Shown: positions 40,026 through 48,026 of the stretch, in pieces | How positions within the stretch are numbered: position 1 is the first letter of the stretch | Layout of the letters: each line of letters starts with the position of its first letter | Source of the DNA: Deltaproteobacteria bacterium | Lineage (GTDB): Bacteria > Myxococcota_A > Polyangia > Polyangiales > Houyiibacteriaceae | Direction of reading: 5' to 3' | Assembly: GCA_017644045.1 (NCBI GenBank) | Contig: JAEPMI010000005.1 | Coordinates: forward strand, 186,001 to 250,000 | Length of the DNA: 64,000 bases | The notes under the pieces: model-generated | Told to the model about the DNA's origin: nothing | Databases searched by the model: none | What the model saw: the letters and a program-made list of their open reading frames with translations, nothing else | Made by a program: the position numbers and the translations under genes

Positions 40026-41063
40026 TCAATCTTCGTCGGAGCTTTCTTCGGCGTCGTCCGCCTCGGGCTCCTCGGCCTCCGGCTCGGCCTCGCCGCCAGC
40101 GCTCGGCGCCGGCGCCGCGGCGCGGGGGATCTTCTGGTCCACCTGCGCGAGGTAGCGCTCGGCGCGCCGCTTCGCGATCATGTTCTGGAGCCGGGCCTCG
40201 GGGTTGATGTCGCCCGCCTCGAGCACCTCGGTCAGGAGGCGGATGTACATCTCGCGGTCCTGGAGCTTCACGGCGTAGGTGCGGGCCATGTTGACCTTCA
40301 CCAGCAGGTTCTTGCCCTCGGTGACCTCCATGGCGCGCTCCCAGAGCGGGCCGGCCTCGTCGAGGTTGGCGCCCGGGGCGGAGGTCCCGACCACGGCGAG
40401 GAGCACGGTGCCCGAGCCGTTGAAGAAGGAGGGGTCGATCTCGACCGAGCGCTCCACGAGCGCGACGGCGAAGGGAAGGTCCGCCACGGCGGCCATGTCC
40501 GACTTGCTGGCGTTGATGTACGAGGCCCAGGAGTAGCCGGCGAAGAAGAGGCCCGCGGCGTCTTCCGGCTCATCGGTCTCGAACTCCTCGTCGAGCCACT
40601 TCTCGAACTCCTCGAGGCCGCCGTCGTAGGCCTCGTCGAAGCCCTCGTGCTCGAGCGCGATCAGGTGCTTCGAGAGGTCGCGGGCGCGCATGTACATGTA
40701 GCGGGCGCGGGTGAGCTGCTCCTCGGCCTCCGCGTAGTTGTTCTCCGCCTGGAGCTGCTCGACGGTGTCCTCGACCCAGCCGTAGGCGTACGCCGTGTAG
40801 AGCTTGATGGCGTTGGTGACGAGGATCTCGTTCTCCGGAACGACCCGGAGCAAGCCCTCCATCTGGACGATGTTGCCGGGCAACGCCGCCCCTGCCAGCT
40901 CGTAGTCCCAGTGCTGCTCGAGGCCGGGCGCCGCCCGCACGAAGAGCTTGGACGTGCCGTTGGCCGTCATCTTGGTGATGTCGCAGCCCATGAGGATGGG
41001 AGCGGCCAGCACCGTCGTCCCGAGGGCGAGCAGCGCGGCGAGGCGCACGAGGAAGGCGTTCAT
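40026..41063 (-). CDS. TRAP-associated TPR lipoprotein (TatT family)
   Basis: 345 residues. Lipoprotein signal MNAFLVRLAALLALGTTVLA with lipobox ILMGC (Cys26), then the TatT helical repeat fold: MTANGTSKLFVRAAPGLEQ, ARYMYMRARDLSKHLIALE, LFFAGYSWASYINASKSDM and AVALVERSVEIDPSFFNGSG are family blocks, followed by an acidic tail. In TPAT TRAP systems (studied in Treponema) a trimeric TatT binds the DctP-type protein and is thought to help ligand transfer for hydrophobic substrates. It is the first gene of the four-gene set. ATG 41063 is chosen; a start eight codons earlier has no better support. Confidence 0.88.
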   Translation of the reverse strand: MNAFLVRLAALLALGTTVLAAPILMGCDITKMTANGTSKLFVRAAPGLEQHWDYELAGAALPGNIVQMEGLLRVVPENEILVTNAIKLYTAYAYGWVEDTVEQLQAENNYAEAEEQLTRARYMYMRARDLSKHLIALEHEGFDEAYDGGLEEFEKWLDEEFETDEPEDAAGLFFAGYSWASYINASKSDMAAVADLPFAVALVERSVEIDPSFFNGSGTVLLAVVGTSAPGANLDEAGPLWERAMEVTEGKNLLVKVNMARTYAVKLQDREMYIRLLTEVLEAGDINPEARLQNMIAKRRAERYLAQVDQKIPRAAAPAPSAGGEAEPEAEEPEADDAEESSDED

Positions 41064-41071
41064 GGCCCCGA

Positions 41072-41101
41072 TTGGTACGTGTGTCATGCACGCTGCGTCA
41101 A
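41072..41101 (-). promoter_or_regulatory. Promoter of the TRAP operon
   Basis: Minus strand: TTGACG, 18-nt spacer, TACCAA ending 8 nt before the tatT ATG. Confidence 0.5.
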
Positions 41102-41103
41102 GG

Positions 41104-41112
41104 TGCTACAGT
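41104..41112 (+). promoter_or_regulatory. Extended -10 of the protease operon
   Basis: TGC-TACAGT ends 7 nt before the ATG at 41120, suggesting a nearly leaderless mRNA. It lies back-to-back with the TRAP promoter. Confidence 0.45.
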
Positions 41113-41119
41113 CCCTTCG

Positions 41120-41689
41120 ATGGCTGGGCTGCCCTCCCCTCTCGTCGCCTCGTGCGCGCTGCTCCTCGTTCTCGGTGGGGCGTTGGTCTCCCCGGGCACC
41201 GCTCGAGCGACCCTGGCCGAGGCGCTCGACCTCGAGACCTTGGTCGAGCGATCGGACGACATCGTGGTGGCTCGAGTCCTCTCGAAGAGCTCCCGCTGGC
41301 AGGGCGAACGCATCGTCACCGACGTGGTGCTGGAGGTCTCCGAGGTCGCCAAAGGCGAGGTCTCCGAGGGTCAGCGGGTCGAGGTCCTGCTCCTCGGTGG
41401 CGCCGTGGGCGAGCTCGGCATGCGGGTCAGCGGCGAGGCTGGGCTCGAGCTCGGCCACGAGTACGTCCTCTTCCTTCGCCGCTGGAACGGCACCCGACGC
41501 CCGGTCGGCATGGCCCAGGGCGCCCTCCCCGTTCAGCGCGGTGGCGCCGAGCCCTTGGTCCAACCCGGCGGCGCGGGGCTCTCACTGGTCCGGCGCGGCT
41601 CGACGGGAGCGCTGTCCCACGCAGAGCCGGCCGTGAGTCAGCCTCGTCCGCTCGCGGACCTCTTGTCGGCCATTCGCGCCCTTCGCTGA
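41120..41689 (+). CDS. Secreted protein paired with a matrixin-like protease
   Basis: 189 residues. Signal MAGLPSPLVASCALLLVLGG ending GTARA. The mature part is one beta-rich domain: LETLVERSDDIVVARVLSKS, WQGERIVTDVVLEVSEVAKG, VEVLLLGGAVGELGMRVSGE and ELGHEYVLFLRR. The pattern resembles the TIMP/NTR-like domain of the 14.4 kb gene (DAIFEGRVVTVE..., WKGVSTEDVELTT) without the N-terminal Cys-x-Cys. It ends 2 nt before the protease gene, so the two are co-expressed; a chaperone, inhibitor or surface partner role is inferred. Confidence 0.75.
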   Translation: MAGLPSPLVASCALLLVLGGALVSPGTARATLAEALDLETLVERSDDIVVARVLSKSSRWQGERIVTDVVLEVSEVAKGEVSEGQRVEVLLLGGAVGELGMRVSGEAGLELGHEYVLFLRRWNGTRRPVGMAQGALPVQRGGAEPLVQPGGAGLSLVRRGSTGALSHAEPAVSQPRPLADLLSAIRALR

Positions 41690-41691
41690 CG

Positions 41692-42534
41692 ATGCTCCGC
41701 GCGCTCGGCCTCGTCACGGTGCTGGGATTCGTTCCGAGCTCGGCCGAAGCCTGGTGTCAGCTGACCTCCGAGAACGTCGAGGTCCGCCCGGGCGAGTGTG
41801 TGACCGAAGGCGCACCGCTTCGATGGGAGCGGCGCTGCCTCTCGTACACGCTGGACACGTCGGGCTCGCCAGACCTGCCGATCGAGACCGTCCGCGCGGT
41901 CGTCCAGGACGCCTTCGCGGAGTGGACCAGCGTCGACTGCGACGGGTCCCCGCTCGACTTCGAGGTGCAGGAGACCGAGGTCCTGGCCGAGTGCCGCCGA
42001 GCGGAGCACCGGTCGGGCGGTCCCAACCTGAACGCGATCACCTTCCTCGACGAGTGGCCCAGCCGCTATCCCGAAGAGGCCTACGCGGTCACCAGCGTGT
42101 GGCACCGGGTCGACGACGGCGAAATCCTCGACGCCGACATCGTGGTGAACAACCGACTCGGTCCGTACGCGATCTGCCCCGACGATGGCTGCGAGGAGGG
42201 ACCAGATGGCGTGGTCCCCGCGGACCTGCCGAACGTCCTCACCCACGAGGTCGGCCACTTCTTCGGACTCGCCCACAGCCAGTTCGGCTGGGCCGCGATG
42301 GGCGCGAGCTCCCCGCGGGGCGAGACCCGCAAGCGCACCGTCTGGAGCGACGACGCCGTCGGGATCTGCGCGATCTACCCGCCGGGGAGCCTCGACACGG
42401 CCTGCGACTTCACGCCGCTCGGCGGTCAGGGGACCACCTGCCCCAAGAGCGGCTGTAGCGCGACCGGCGCGCGCCCCGGCCTGTTCGCGGCGCTCCTGGC
42501 CCTCCTGGCGGTCGGCTGGCGACGACGCCGCTGA
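41692..42534 (+). CDS. Matrixin-like zinc metalloprotease with MYXO-CTERM tail
   Basis: 280 residues. Signal peptide, then a protease domain with the metzincin site HEVGHFFGLAHSQFG (zinc ligands His185, His189, His195; Glu186 catalytic), followed by the Met-turn region (AAMGASSPRGETRKRTVWSDDAVGICAIYPP), as in M10 matrixins. The C-terminus is a MYXO-CTERM tail (CPKSGCSATG, hydrophobic helix, RRRR). It is predicted to be an outward-facing protease. An N-terminal Cys-rich segment (CVTEGAPLRWERRCLSYTLD) may act as a small pro-region. Co-transcribed with the preceding secreted protein; ends at a bidirectional terminator. Confidence 0.9.
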   Translation: MLRALGLVTVLGFVPSSAEAWCQLTSENVEVRPGECVTEGAPLRWERRCLSYTLDTSGSPDLPIETVRAVVQDAFAEWTSVDCDGSPLDFEVQETEVLAECRRAEHRSGGPNLNAITFLDEWPSRYPEEAYAVTSVWHRVDDGEILDADIVVNNRLGPYAICPDDGCEEGPDGVVPADLPNVLTHEVGHFFGLAHSQFGWAAMGASSPRGETRKRTVWSDDAVGICAIYPPGSLDTACDFTPLGGQGTTCPKSGCSATGARPGLFAALLALLAVGWRRRR

Positions 42535-42565
42535 ACCTCGGAGCGCCGCCATTGGACGGAAGCGA

Positions 42566-42599
42566 AAACGCCCCGCGCTCGGTGAGCGGCGGGGCGTTT
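42566..42599. terminator. Bidirectional intrinsic terminator
   Basis: Stem AAACGCCCCGC / GCGGGGCGTTT extended by GCTC/GAGC, with A-rich and T-rich ends, between the convergent protease and OmpA-family genes. The As on the left serve the minus strand and the Ts on the right the plus strand. Confidence 0.85.
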
Positions 42600-42628
42600 C
42601 CAGCGTGGTGGCGCCGAAGCGCCTGGCG

Positions 42629-45016
42629 TCACTCGCCCTCGGGCTCGACGCGCTCCTCGATGACGAACTGCACGCGACGGTTCCGCGCGCGGTTGGCCGG
42701 CGTGATGTTCGGGACCAGCGGGCGGCTCGGGCCGTAGCCGCGAGCGGTGAGGCGGCTGCCGTCGATGCCGTTGCCGATGAGCCAGTTGCGGACCGACTCG
42801 GCGCGGGACTGCGAGAGCTCGGTGTTCCGGGCGTCGCTGCCGCGGTTGTCGGTGTGCCCCTGAATCTCGAGCTTGGTGAGCTCCGGGTGGCGGATGATCA
42901 CGTCGGCGATCTCGATGAGCAGCGGCTCGGAGGAGGGAAGGATCTCCGCGCTGTTGGTGGCGAAGTTGATCTTCCGGCGAATCTGGATGTCTCGGTTGCG
43001 GAGACGAACCAGCGCGTTGCGGGGACGCGGGACCAGCGTGATGGTCGGGGCCGCGTTCTCGCGGGCGATGACCTCGAGCTGCTCGGTCTTGATGAGGTAG
43101 TCGTCCGCGTCGACCACGGCGCCGTAGGTGCCGGGCGGAAGGTCGGTCACGGTGAAGCGACCGTCCGGACCGGTCGAGATGGTGCGGGTGGCCGGGCCGT
43201 TGAGCTGGATGGACGCGCCGGTGACGGGCTCGCCGTCGGCGTTCTTCACGATGCCGGCGATGCCGCCGACGCGCGGAAGCGCGACGAGCTCGCAGCGGAC
43301 CTCGATCACCATCGGGCCCTCTTCGCCGCTGGCGGCTTCCTCGCCCTCGGCGGCTTCACCCTCGGTGCCGGTGGGCTGCGGGCGCTCCTCGGGGATCGTC
43401 GCGGCGCACTGGCCGGGGTTGTACTCCGGGTGGCTGAGATCCATCAGGACCTCGCCGGGCGGGAGGCGGTAGGAGGTGAAGGTTCCGTCGTCCGCGGCGA
43501 CCAGGGAGGTCAGGTCGCGGCCGTTGAAGGCGATGGTCGCACCGGAGACCGGCGTGCCGGCGCCCTGCTCGACGATGGTGCCGTGGATGCGGCCCTCGAG
43601 CGGGAGCTCGGCGGCCACCTCGACGCGACGCTCGACCTCACGGACGACCGGCTCGGGCGCGGGCGGCTCGACGGTGTCGTAGGCGTAGGCGAGACCGAGG
43701 TAGAGGTTGTAGGGCGCGTTCGGCGCGAGCTCGCGAACGAACTGGTCGCGCTTCTTGCCGGTCAGACCGACGTCGGCGGCGAGGAGGAAGCTCAGGCCCT
43801 CGACCGGCGGGAGGATCCGCGCGCCGAGGGTGAGGTTCATCGGGAAGCTGCCGACGCCCTGCTCGGCGAGACAGCCGTCGTCCAGCCCGAGCTCACGCTC
43901 GGCGGGACGGTAGAGGCAGTCGTAGCCCTGGCGGTTGACGGGGATGTTCCAGACCCACTCGACGAGGGGCTGGAGGTAGAAATCCTCGCCCACCTCGAGC
44001 GGGAGCTCGAAGCCCAGGGCGATGTTGAAGAAGTCGGTGCGGTTGATCCCGAGAGCGAAGCGCTCGACCGGGGTCAGCAGGTGACGGAACTCCTCGCAGT
44101 CCTCGCCAGAGCCGCAGGGCGCGGGCATGTCGAGATTGTCGTAGCGGGCCTGCTCGACGTCCTCGACGAGGTTGTTCGAGTTGTCGAAGAAGTACTGCAG
44201 GTTCAAGCGCGCGATGAAGGGCACCGGGTTGTCGAGTCCGCGAAGGTCGGCGGTCACGTTTCCGCGGATGCCGAAGCTGGTGCTCTTGAAGACGAGGCCG
44301 ATGTCGCCGACCGTGTTGAGCAGGGCGAGATCGAGGTCACCACCCACCGTCAGGAAGGGGAGCACTCGGTAGAAGGCCTTGATGCCGAGGTGGGTGTCGC
44401 CGAGCACCTGGAAGAGCTCGGGGTCCTCCTGGTCGTTGGCGTTGGCGTAGCTCTGCACGGAGGCGAAGAGCTCGACCATCTCGTGCACCGTCCAGCTGAT
44501 CGAGAGCGAGCCACCGATGTGGTCCGCGTCGTCGTCCTGGACGATGAAATCGTTGGCAAAGAAGAAGTCGGTCGCGAGCTGGACGCGGAAGGAGCCCACC
44601 GCACCGGAGCCGGCATCGACCACGTGGAGACCACCGGTCGGACCGAGGTAGGTGTTCTGGGCACGGAAGAGACGCTCGCGGACGCTCTCGTCCTCTTCGT
44701 CGTCGTCCTCGTCCTCGTCGTCGTCGATCGCGGCCGGGTCCTCGTCGTCGACCGCGCCGTCCCCCTCGGCTGCGTCGGCGGTGGAGTCGCCCTCGTCGTC
44801 GAAGCCGTCGTCGAACTCGTCGTCGAAGGGATCTTCGTCCGCGGCCGGCCTCGGCTCGGGTTCGGGCTCCGGCTCGGGCTCACTCTCGAACTCGTCGTCG
44901 AATTCGTCGTCGAACTGCGCCAGCGCCGGGCTGGCGGTCAGAGCGGTTCCGAGGGCGAGGGACAGTCCCGCCAGGAGGGCCCAGCCTAGGCCGAGCGATC
45001 GTAGTACGGCGCGCAT
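42629..45016 (-). CDS. OmpA-family outer-membrane protein with acidic N-terminus
   Basis: 795 residues. Signal (MRAVLRSLGLGWALLAGLSLALG...ALAQ), a 100-residue acidic region with EPEPEP and DDDEDEDDDEED runs, then a beta-barrel-like domain of about 350 residues. Two carboxypeptidase-regulatory-like folds follow (EGRIHGTIVEQGAGTPVSGATI..., GIAGIVKNADGEPVTGASI...), and at the C-terminus the OmpA peptidoglycan-binding domain (INFATNSAEILPSSEPLLIE, EIQGHTDNRGSDARNTELSQ, SRAESVRNWLIGNGID). The start at 45016 follows AGGAG 9 nt upstream. It is likely to tie the outer membrane to peptidoglycan, with an acidic surface-exposed or periplasmic head. Confidence 0.9.
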   Translation of the reverse strand: MRAVLRSLGLGWALLAGLSLALGTALTASPALAQFDDEFDDEFESEPEPEPEPEPRPAADEDPFDDEFDDGFDDEGDSTADAAEGDGAVDDEDPAAIDDDEDEDDDEEDESVRERLFRAQNTYLGPTGGLHVVDAGSGAVGSFRVQLATDFFFANDFIVQDDDADHIGGSLSISWTVHEMVELFASVQSYANANDQEDPELFQVLGDTHLGIKAFYRVLPFLTVGGDLDLALLNTVGDIGLVFKSTSFGIRGNVTADLRGLDNPVPFIARLNLQYFFDNSNNLVEDVEQARYDNLDMPAPCGSGEDCEEFRHLLTPVERFALGINRTDFFNIALGFELPLEVGEDFYLQPLVEWVWNIPVNRQGYDCLYRPAERELGLDDGCLAEQGVGSFPMNLTLGARILPPVEGLSFLLAADVGLTGKKRDQFVRELAPNAPYNLYLGLAYAYDTVEPPAPEPVVREVERRVEVAAELPLEGRIHGTIVEQGAGTPVSGATIAFNGRDLTSLVAADDGTFTSYRLPPGEVLMDLSHPEYNPGQCAATIPEERPQPTGTEGEAAEGEEAASGEEGPMVIEVRCELVALPRVGGIAGIVKNADGEPVTGASIQLNGPATRTISTGPDGRFTVTDLPPGTYGAVVDADDYLIKTEQLEVIARENAAPTITLVPRPRNALVRLRNRDIQIRRKINFATNSAEILPSSEPLLIEIADVIIRHPELTKLEIQGHTDNRGSDARNTELSQSRAESVRNWLIGNGIDGSRLTARGYGPSRPLVPNITPANRARNRRVQFVIEERVEPEGE

Positions 45017-45132
45017 TTCCAAGTGCTCCTGCTGCGTGGCGAGCACAAAAGGGGGTGTCTCGCCGGGGGCTTCATACATCGTGTCGCGGGAAAGGTAAAC
45101 GATTCACCTACCCGTCGTAGGACGGGCCCCAT

Positions 45133-45151
45133 TGTGCCAATCTGTGGCACA
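45133..45151. repeat. Inverted repeat upstream of the OmpA-family gene
   Basis: TGTGCCA-n5-TGGCACA, 117 nt upstream of the ompA-like start. It is a possible operator or RNA hairpin in the 287-nt gap (45017-45303), which otherwise holds no gene. GG/GC spacing does not fit a sigma-54 promoter. Confidence 0.45.
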
Positions 45152-45303
45152 TCGACGGTCAAACCGTCACCGGGCACGTCCCTGCAAGAGACCGGCCGAC
45201 AGCCCTGGCCGACAATTTTCAGAGTGACGGAAGCCCGAAACCGCGAAACGAACCCCGAACACGGCGCAAAGCACCGGAATCACGGAGCTAAACGGCTCAG
45301 CCG

Positions 45304-45633
45304 TCAGTTGGCGGCGACGTTGAGGGTCACGCGTCCCTGAGGCGGGATCATGGCCGGCTGATCGGCGGGAGCCTCGCCCTCGGTCGGAACGAAATGGACC
45401 GTGTAGCGGCCGCCCGGAACGTGAGGGATCTGACACCGTCCGGCGCGCGTGGTGCACGAGAACGAGGCTCCGCCGCCGCGAGGCCGGAGGGTCACCTCTC
45501 CGTCCACCGGATCGCCGCCGCCGGTCCGGACCTGGACCACGACCAGCGCATCCGCGAGCGCGGGCGCAGCGAAGGCCACCAGGCCGAGGAGGGCCAGGCA
45601 GAGCGGAGCGAGTCGTCGGAGGAGCTTTCGCAT
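45304..45633 (-). CDS. Small secreted carboxypeptidase-regulatory-like protein
   Basis: 109 residues. Signal peptide MRKLLRRLAPLCLALLGLVAF cut near PALADA. The mature 80 residues form one beta-sandwich of the transthyretin/carboxypeptidase-regulatory type: VVQVRTGGGDPVDGEVTLRP, CTTRAGRCQIPHVPGGRYTVHF. The two Cys probably form a disulfide. Similar folds are in the OmpA-family protein just downstream on the same strand, which suggests a shared envelope role. An -10-like TAGAGT lies about 38 nt upstream. Confidence 0.8.
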   Translation of the reverse strand: MRKLLRRLAPLCLALLGLVAFAAPALADALVVVQVRTGGGDPVDGEVTLRPRGGGASFSCTTRAGRCQIPHVPGGRYTVHFVPTEGEAPADQPAMIPPQGRVTLNVAAN

Positions 45634-45779
45634 TGGTGGAGCGGGTGAATGACGTCGCCGACGGCGATCGATTCAAGAACTCTACCTCAGAGTCCTTCTT
45701 CGATGGGCGTTTCTTGCCGGGGCGGATCCCATCTCGCCGACAAGCGGACCCCTTCGCGACGCTGTGATAGACGCAGATC

Positions 45780-48017
45780 ATGCGGCGAACCCTGCGCCTG
45801 ATGACCGCTCTCACGCTCGCGCTCGGCTGCGGGGGCGCGACCGAGACTCCTGCCCCGAGCCCAACGGACGTCGGCGGCGAGCCACCGCCCGCGAGCGCCG
45901 CTCGGACCCGCCCGACGCCCGCCCCGACGGAGACCGCCGGCGACGAGAGCGTGTCCTTCGTCGCCCACGCCGTGCTGACCGACGCGCTCGATCGCGCGGA
46001 GGTCCGACTCGATGGCGATCTCTGGGCCAGCTTCGGCCAGTCGGCGGGGATGAAGTACACGCTGGGTGGCTGGGGGACACGCTGTCGGCCGCTCACGGTC
46101 GACGGGGTCGGAGCCGTGGCCGGCCAGGGTCGGGACACGCGGCTGATCCTCCCCCGCGCAGCGGCGGACTCCAGGCTCACGCTGCGGGTGCGGTCCGCGG
46201 CGGCCGGCCAGCTCTCGCTCGTCGTGGACGGCGAGGTGCTCGACGAGCGTCACGACGTTCCGGCGGGCTTGGCGACCGTGACCTTCGACCTCGGCGAGGA
46301 GGCTCGCGGTGAGGGCGAGATGGCGCTCGGCGTCCGCGCGCCGCGGACGGGTCGGGTCGGGAGCGAGCGACTCGGTGTCGCCGTTGCGGCGCTCCGGCTG
46401 GGCAAGGAGACCGCGCTCGAGGGCGCGCCGACGCGGCGGGAGGATGGCGCGGTCGAGCTCCCGGAGAAGAGCTCGCTGGCGTGGACGCTGATGGTCCCCG
46501 AAGGCGCACGGCTGCAGGTGCCGGTGACGAGCGGCGCGGTAGCGGTGACGCTCCGGCAGGACGGGCGCGAGCCGAGCGACGTGGGCACGGCGAGCGCCGA
46601 CTCGCCGCTGACGGTCGACCTGAGCGACCGCGCGGGCGAAGCGGTGCGGGTCGAGCTGAAGGCCACCGAGGCCAGCGTCCTCTCCGCCGTGAGCGTCGAG
46701 GTGCCGGAGCGATCGCTGCGCGAGCTGACTCGTCCGACGAACCTGATGGTCGTCCTCATCGACACGCTCCGCGCCGACAAGCTGGGTCCCTACGACCCCG
46801 ACACGCGGGTCCGGACGCCGGGCCTGGATGCGTTCGTGCGCAACGCGACGACCTTCGCGCGCGCTCACTCGCAGGAGAACTGGACGAAGCCGAGCGTCGC
46901 GACGCTGCTCAGCGGGCTCATGCCTTGGGAGCACACCGCCACCCAGCACGAGTCGGTCGTGCCGCGGGCGGTGGAGATGCTCCCCGAGCTCCTGAAGGCC
47001 CAAGGGTTCCAGACCGGTTCGTTCATCGCGAACGGCTACGTCTCCGACCGCTTCGGCTTCGACCAGGGATGGGACTCGTACCGGAACTACATCCGCGAGG
47101 GGCGCCGCACCCACGCCGAGTACGTGGCGGGCGACGTGCTCGCCTGGCTCGACCGTCGGGACACCGACAAGCCCTTCTTCCTCTACGTCCACACCATCGA
47201 CCCGCACGTCCCCTACCGGCCGCCGGACGAGGACCTGGCGCTCTACGGCGACCCGAACTACCGCGGCGTCGTCGACTTCTCTCGCGACCACACGCTCCTC
47301 GAGAACGTGAAGCGCGGGCGGGTCCGAATGAACGACCGCGACCGTGCACACCTGGAAGCGCTCTACGACGGCGAGATCACCTACCACGACCGTCACTTCC
47401 GCTCGATCCTCGACGGGCTCGACCGACGCGGCGTGGGCGAGTCGACGATGGTGGTGATCACCTCCGACCACGGCGAGGAGCTCTTCGACCACGGCTCGGT
47501 CGGCCACGGGCACAGCGTCTACGAAGAGCTGCTACACGTGCCGCTCTTCGTGAAGCTGCCGGGGGCGACACCTCGCCGGATCGATCGCTCGGTCGGCCTC
47601 GTCGACGTGATGCCGACGATCCTCGAGGCGTTCGGGCTGCCCATCCCCGGGGACCTCGCTGGAGAGTCGTTCCTCGACGAGCTCCGCGGTGGCGGGCGAG
47701 GGCTGCAGCGCGGCACGGTCAGCGCGTTCATGGACCACTGGCGAACGCTCAACGTGGGCCGCTGGAAGCTGGTCGAACGACCTGGCCGTGCGCCGGCGCT
47801 CTACGACCTCGACCGAGACCCGGATGAGGCGAACGACCTCTCGGAGCAGCGCCCCCTGGTGCGGCGCTGGCTGCGCGGGCTGCTCGGCATCCGATTGGCG
47901 GAGAGCGCCGACGAGGGCACCGCGGAGCGACCGCGCCGCCGACCGGCGGCGGAGCGGACCGTCATCGACGAAGAGACCGCGGCCCAGCTGCGCGCGCTCG
48001 GCTACACGGGCGACTGA
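45780..48017 (+). CDS. Sulfatase-fold lipoprotein with Thr at the nucleophile position
   Basis: 745 residues. Lipoprotein signal with lipobox TLALGCGG (Cys17). Residues 50-310 are a beta-rich non-catalytic part. The alkaline-phosphatase/sulfatase fold starts at TNLMVVLIDTLRADKLG (Asp328, metal ligand) and includes TSDHGEELFDHGSVGHGH (Asp563, His564 metal ligands). At the place where formylglycine sulfatases have C/S-x-P-S-R, it has WTKPSVATLLSG: Thr369 and no Arg. Classical sulfatase activity is therefore unlikely; a Thr-nucleophile phosphotransferase or phosphodiesterase is more consistent. The C-terminus ends QLRALGYTGD, common in such myxobacterial proteins. GATAGA (45766-45771) may be its -10. 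Confidence 0.85.
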   Translation: MRRTLRLMTALTLALGCGGATETPAPSPTDVGGEPPPASAARTRPTPAPTETAGDESVSFVAHAVLTDALDRAEVRLDGDLWASFGQSAGMKYTLGGWGTRCRPLTVDGVGAVAGQGRDTRLILPRAAADSRLTLRVRSAAAGQLSLVVDGEVLDERHDVPAGLATVTFDLGEEARGEGEMALGVRAPRTGRVGSERLGVAVAALRLGKETALEGAPTRREDGAVELPEKSSLAWTLMVPEGARLQVPVTSGAVAVTLRQDGREPSDVGTASADSPLTVDLSDRAGEAVRVELKATEASVLSAVSVEVPERSLRELTRPTNLMVVLIDTLRADKLGPYDPDTRVRTPGLDAFVRNATTFARAHSQENWTKPSVATLLSGLMPWEHTATQHESVVPRAVEMLPELLKAQGFQTGSFIANGYVSDRFGFDQGWDSYRNYIREGRRTHAEYVAGDVLAWLDRRDTDKPFFLYVHTIDPHVPYRPPDEDLALYGDPNYRGVVDFSRDHTLLENVKRGRVRMNDRDRAHLEALYDGEITYHDRHFRSILDGLDRRGVGESTMVVITSDHGEELFDHGSVGHGHSVYEELLHVPLFVKLPGATPRRIDRSVGLVDVMPTILEAFGLPIPGDLAGESFLDELRGGGRGLQRGTVSAFMDHWRTLNVGRWKLVERPGRAPALYDLDRDPDEANDLSEQRPLVRRWLRGLLGIRLAESADEGTAERPRRRPAAERTVIDEETAAQLRALGYTGD

Positions 48018-48026
48018 CGACTGACG

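Noticed and set aside
45125-45151. Sigma-54 promoter (TGGCAC) upstream of the OmpA-family gene
   Set aside because: The GC of the -12 element is one base out of register and TTGC is missing.
46750-46930. Formylglycine sulfatase active site
   Set aside because: The C/S-x-P-S-R site is missing; Thr-Lys-Pro-Ser-Val stands there.
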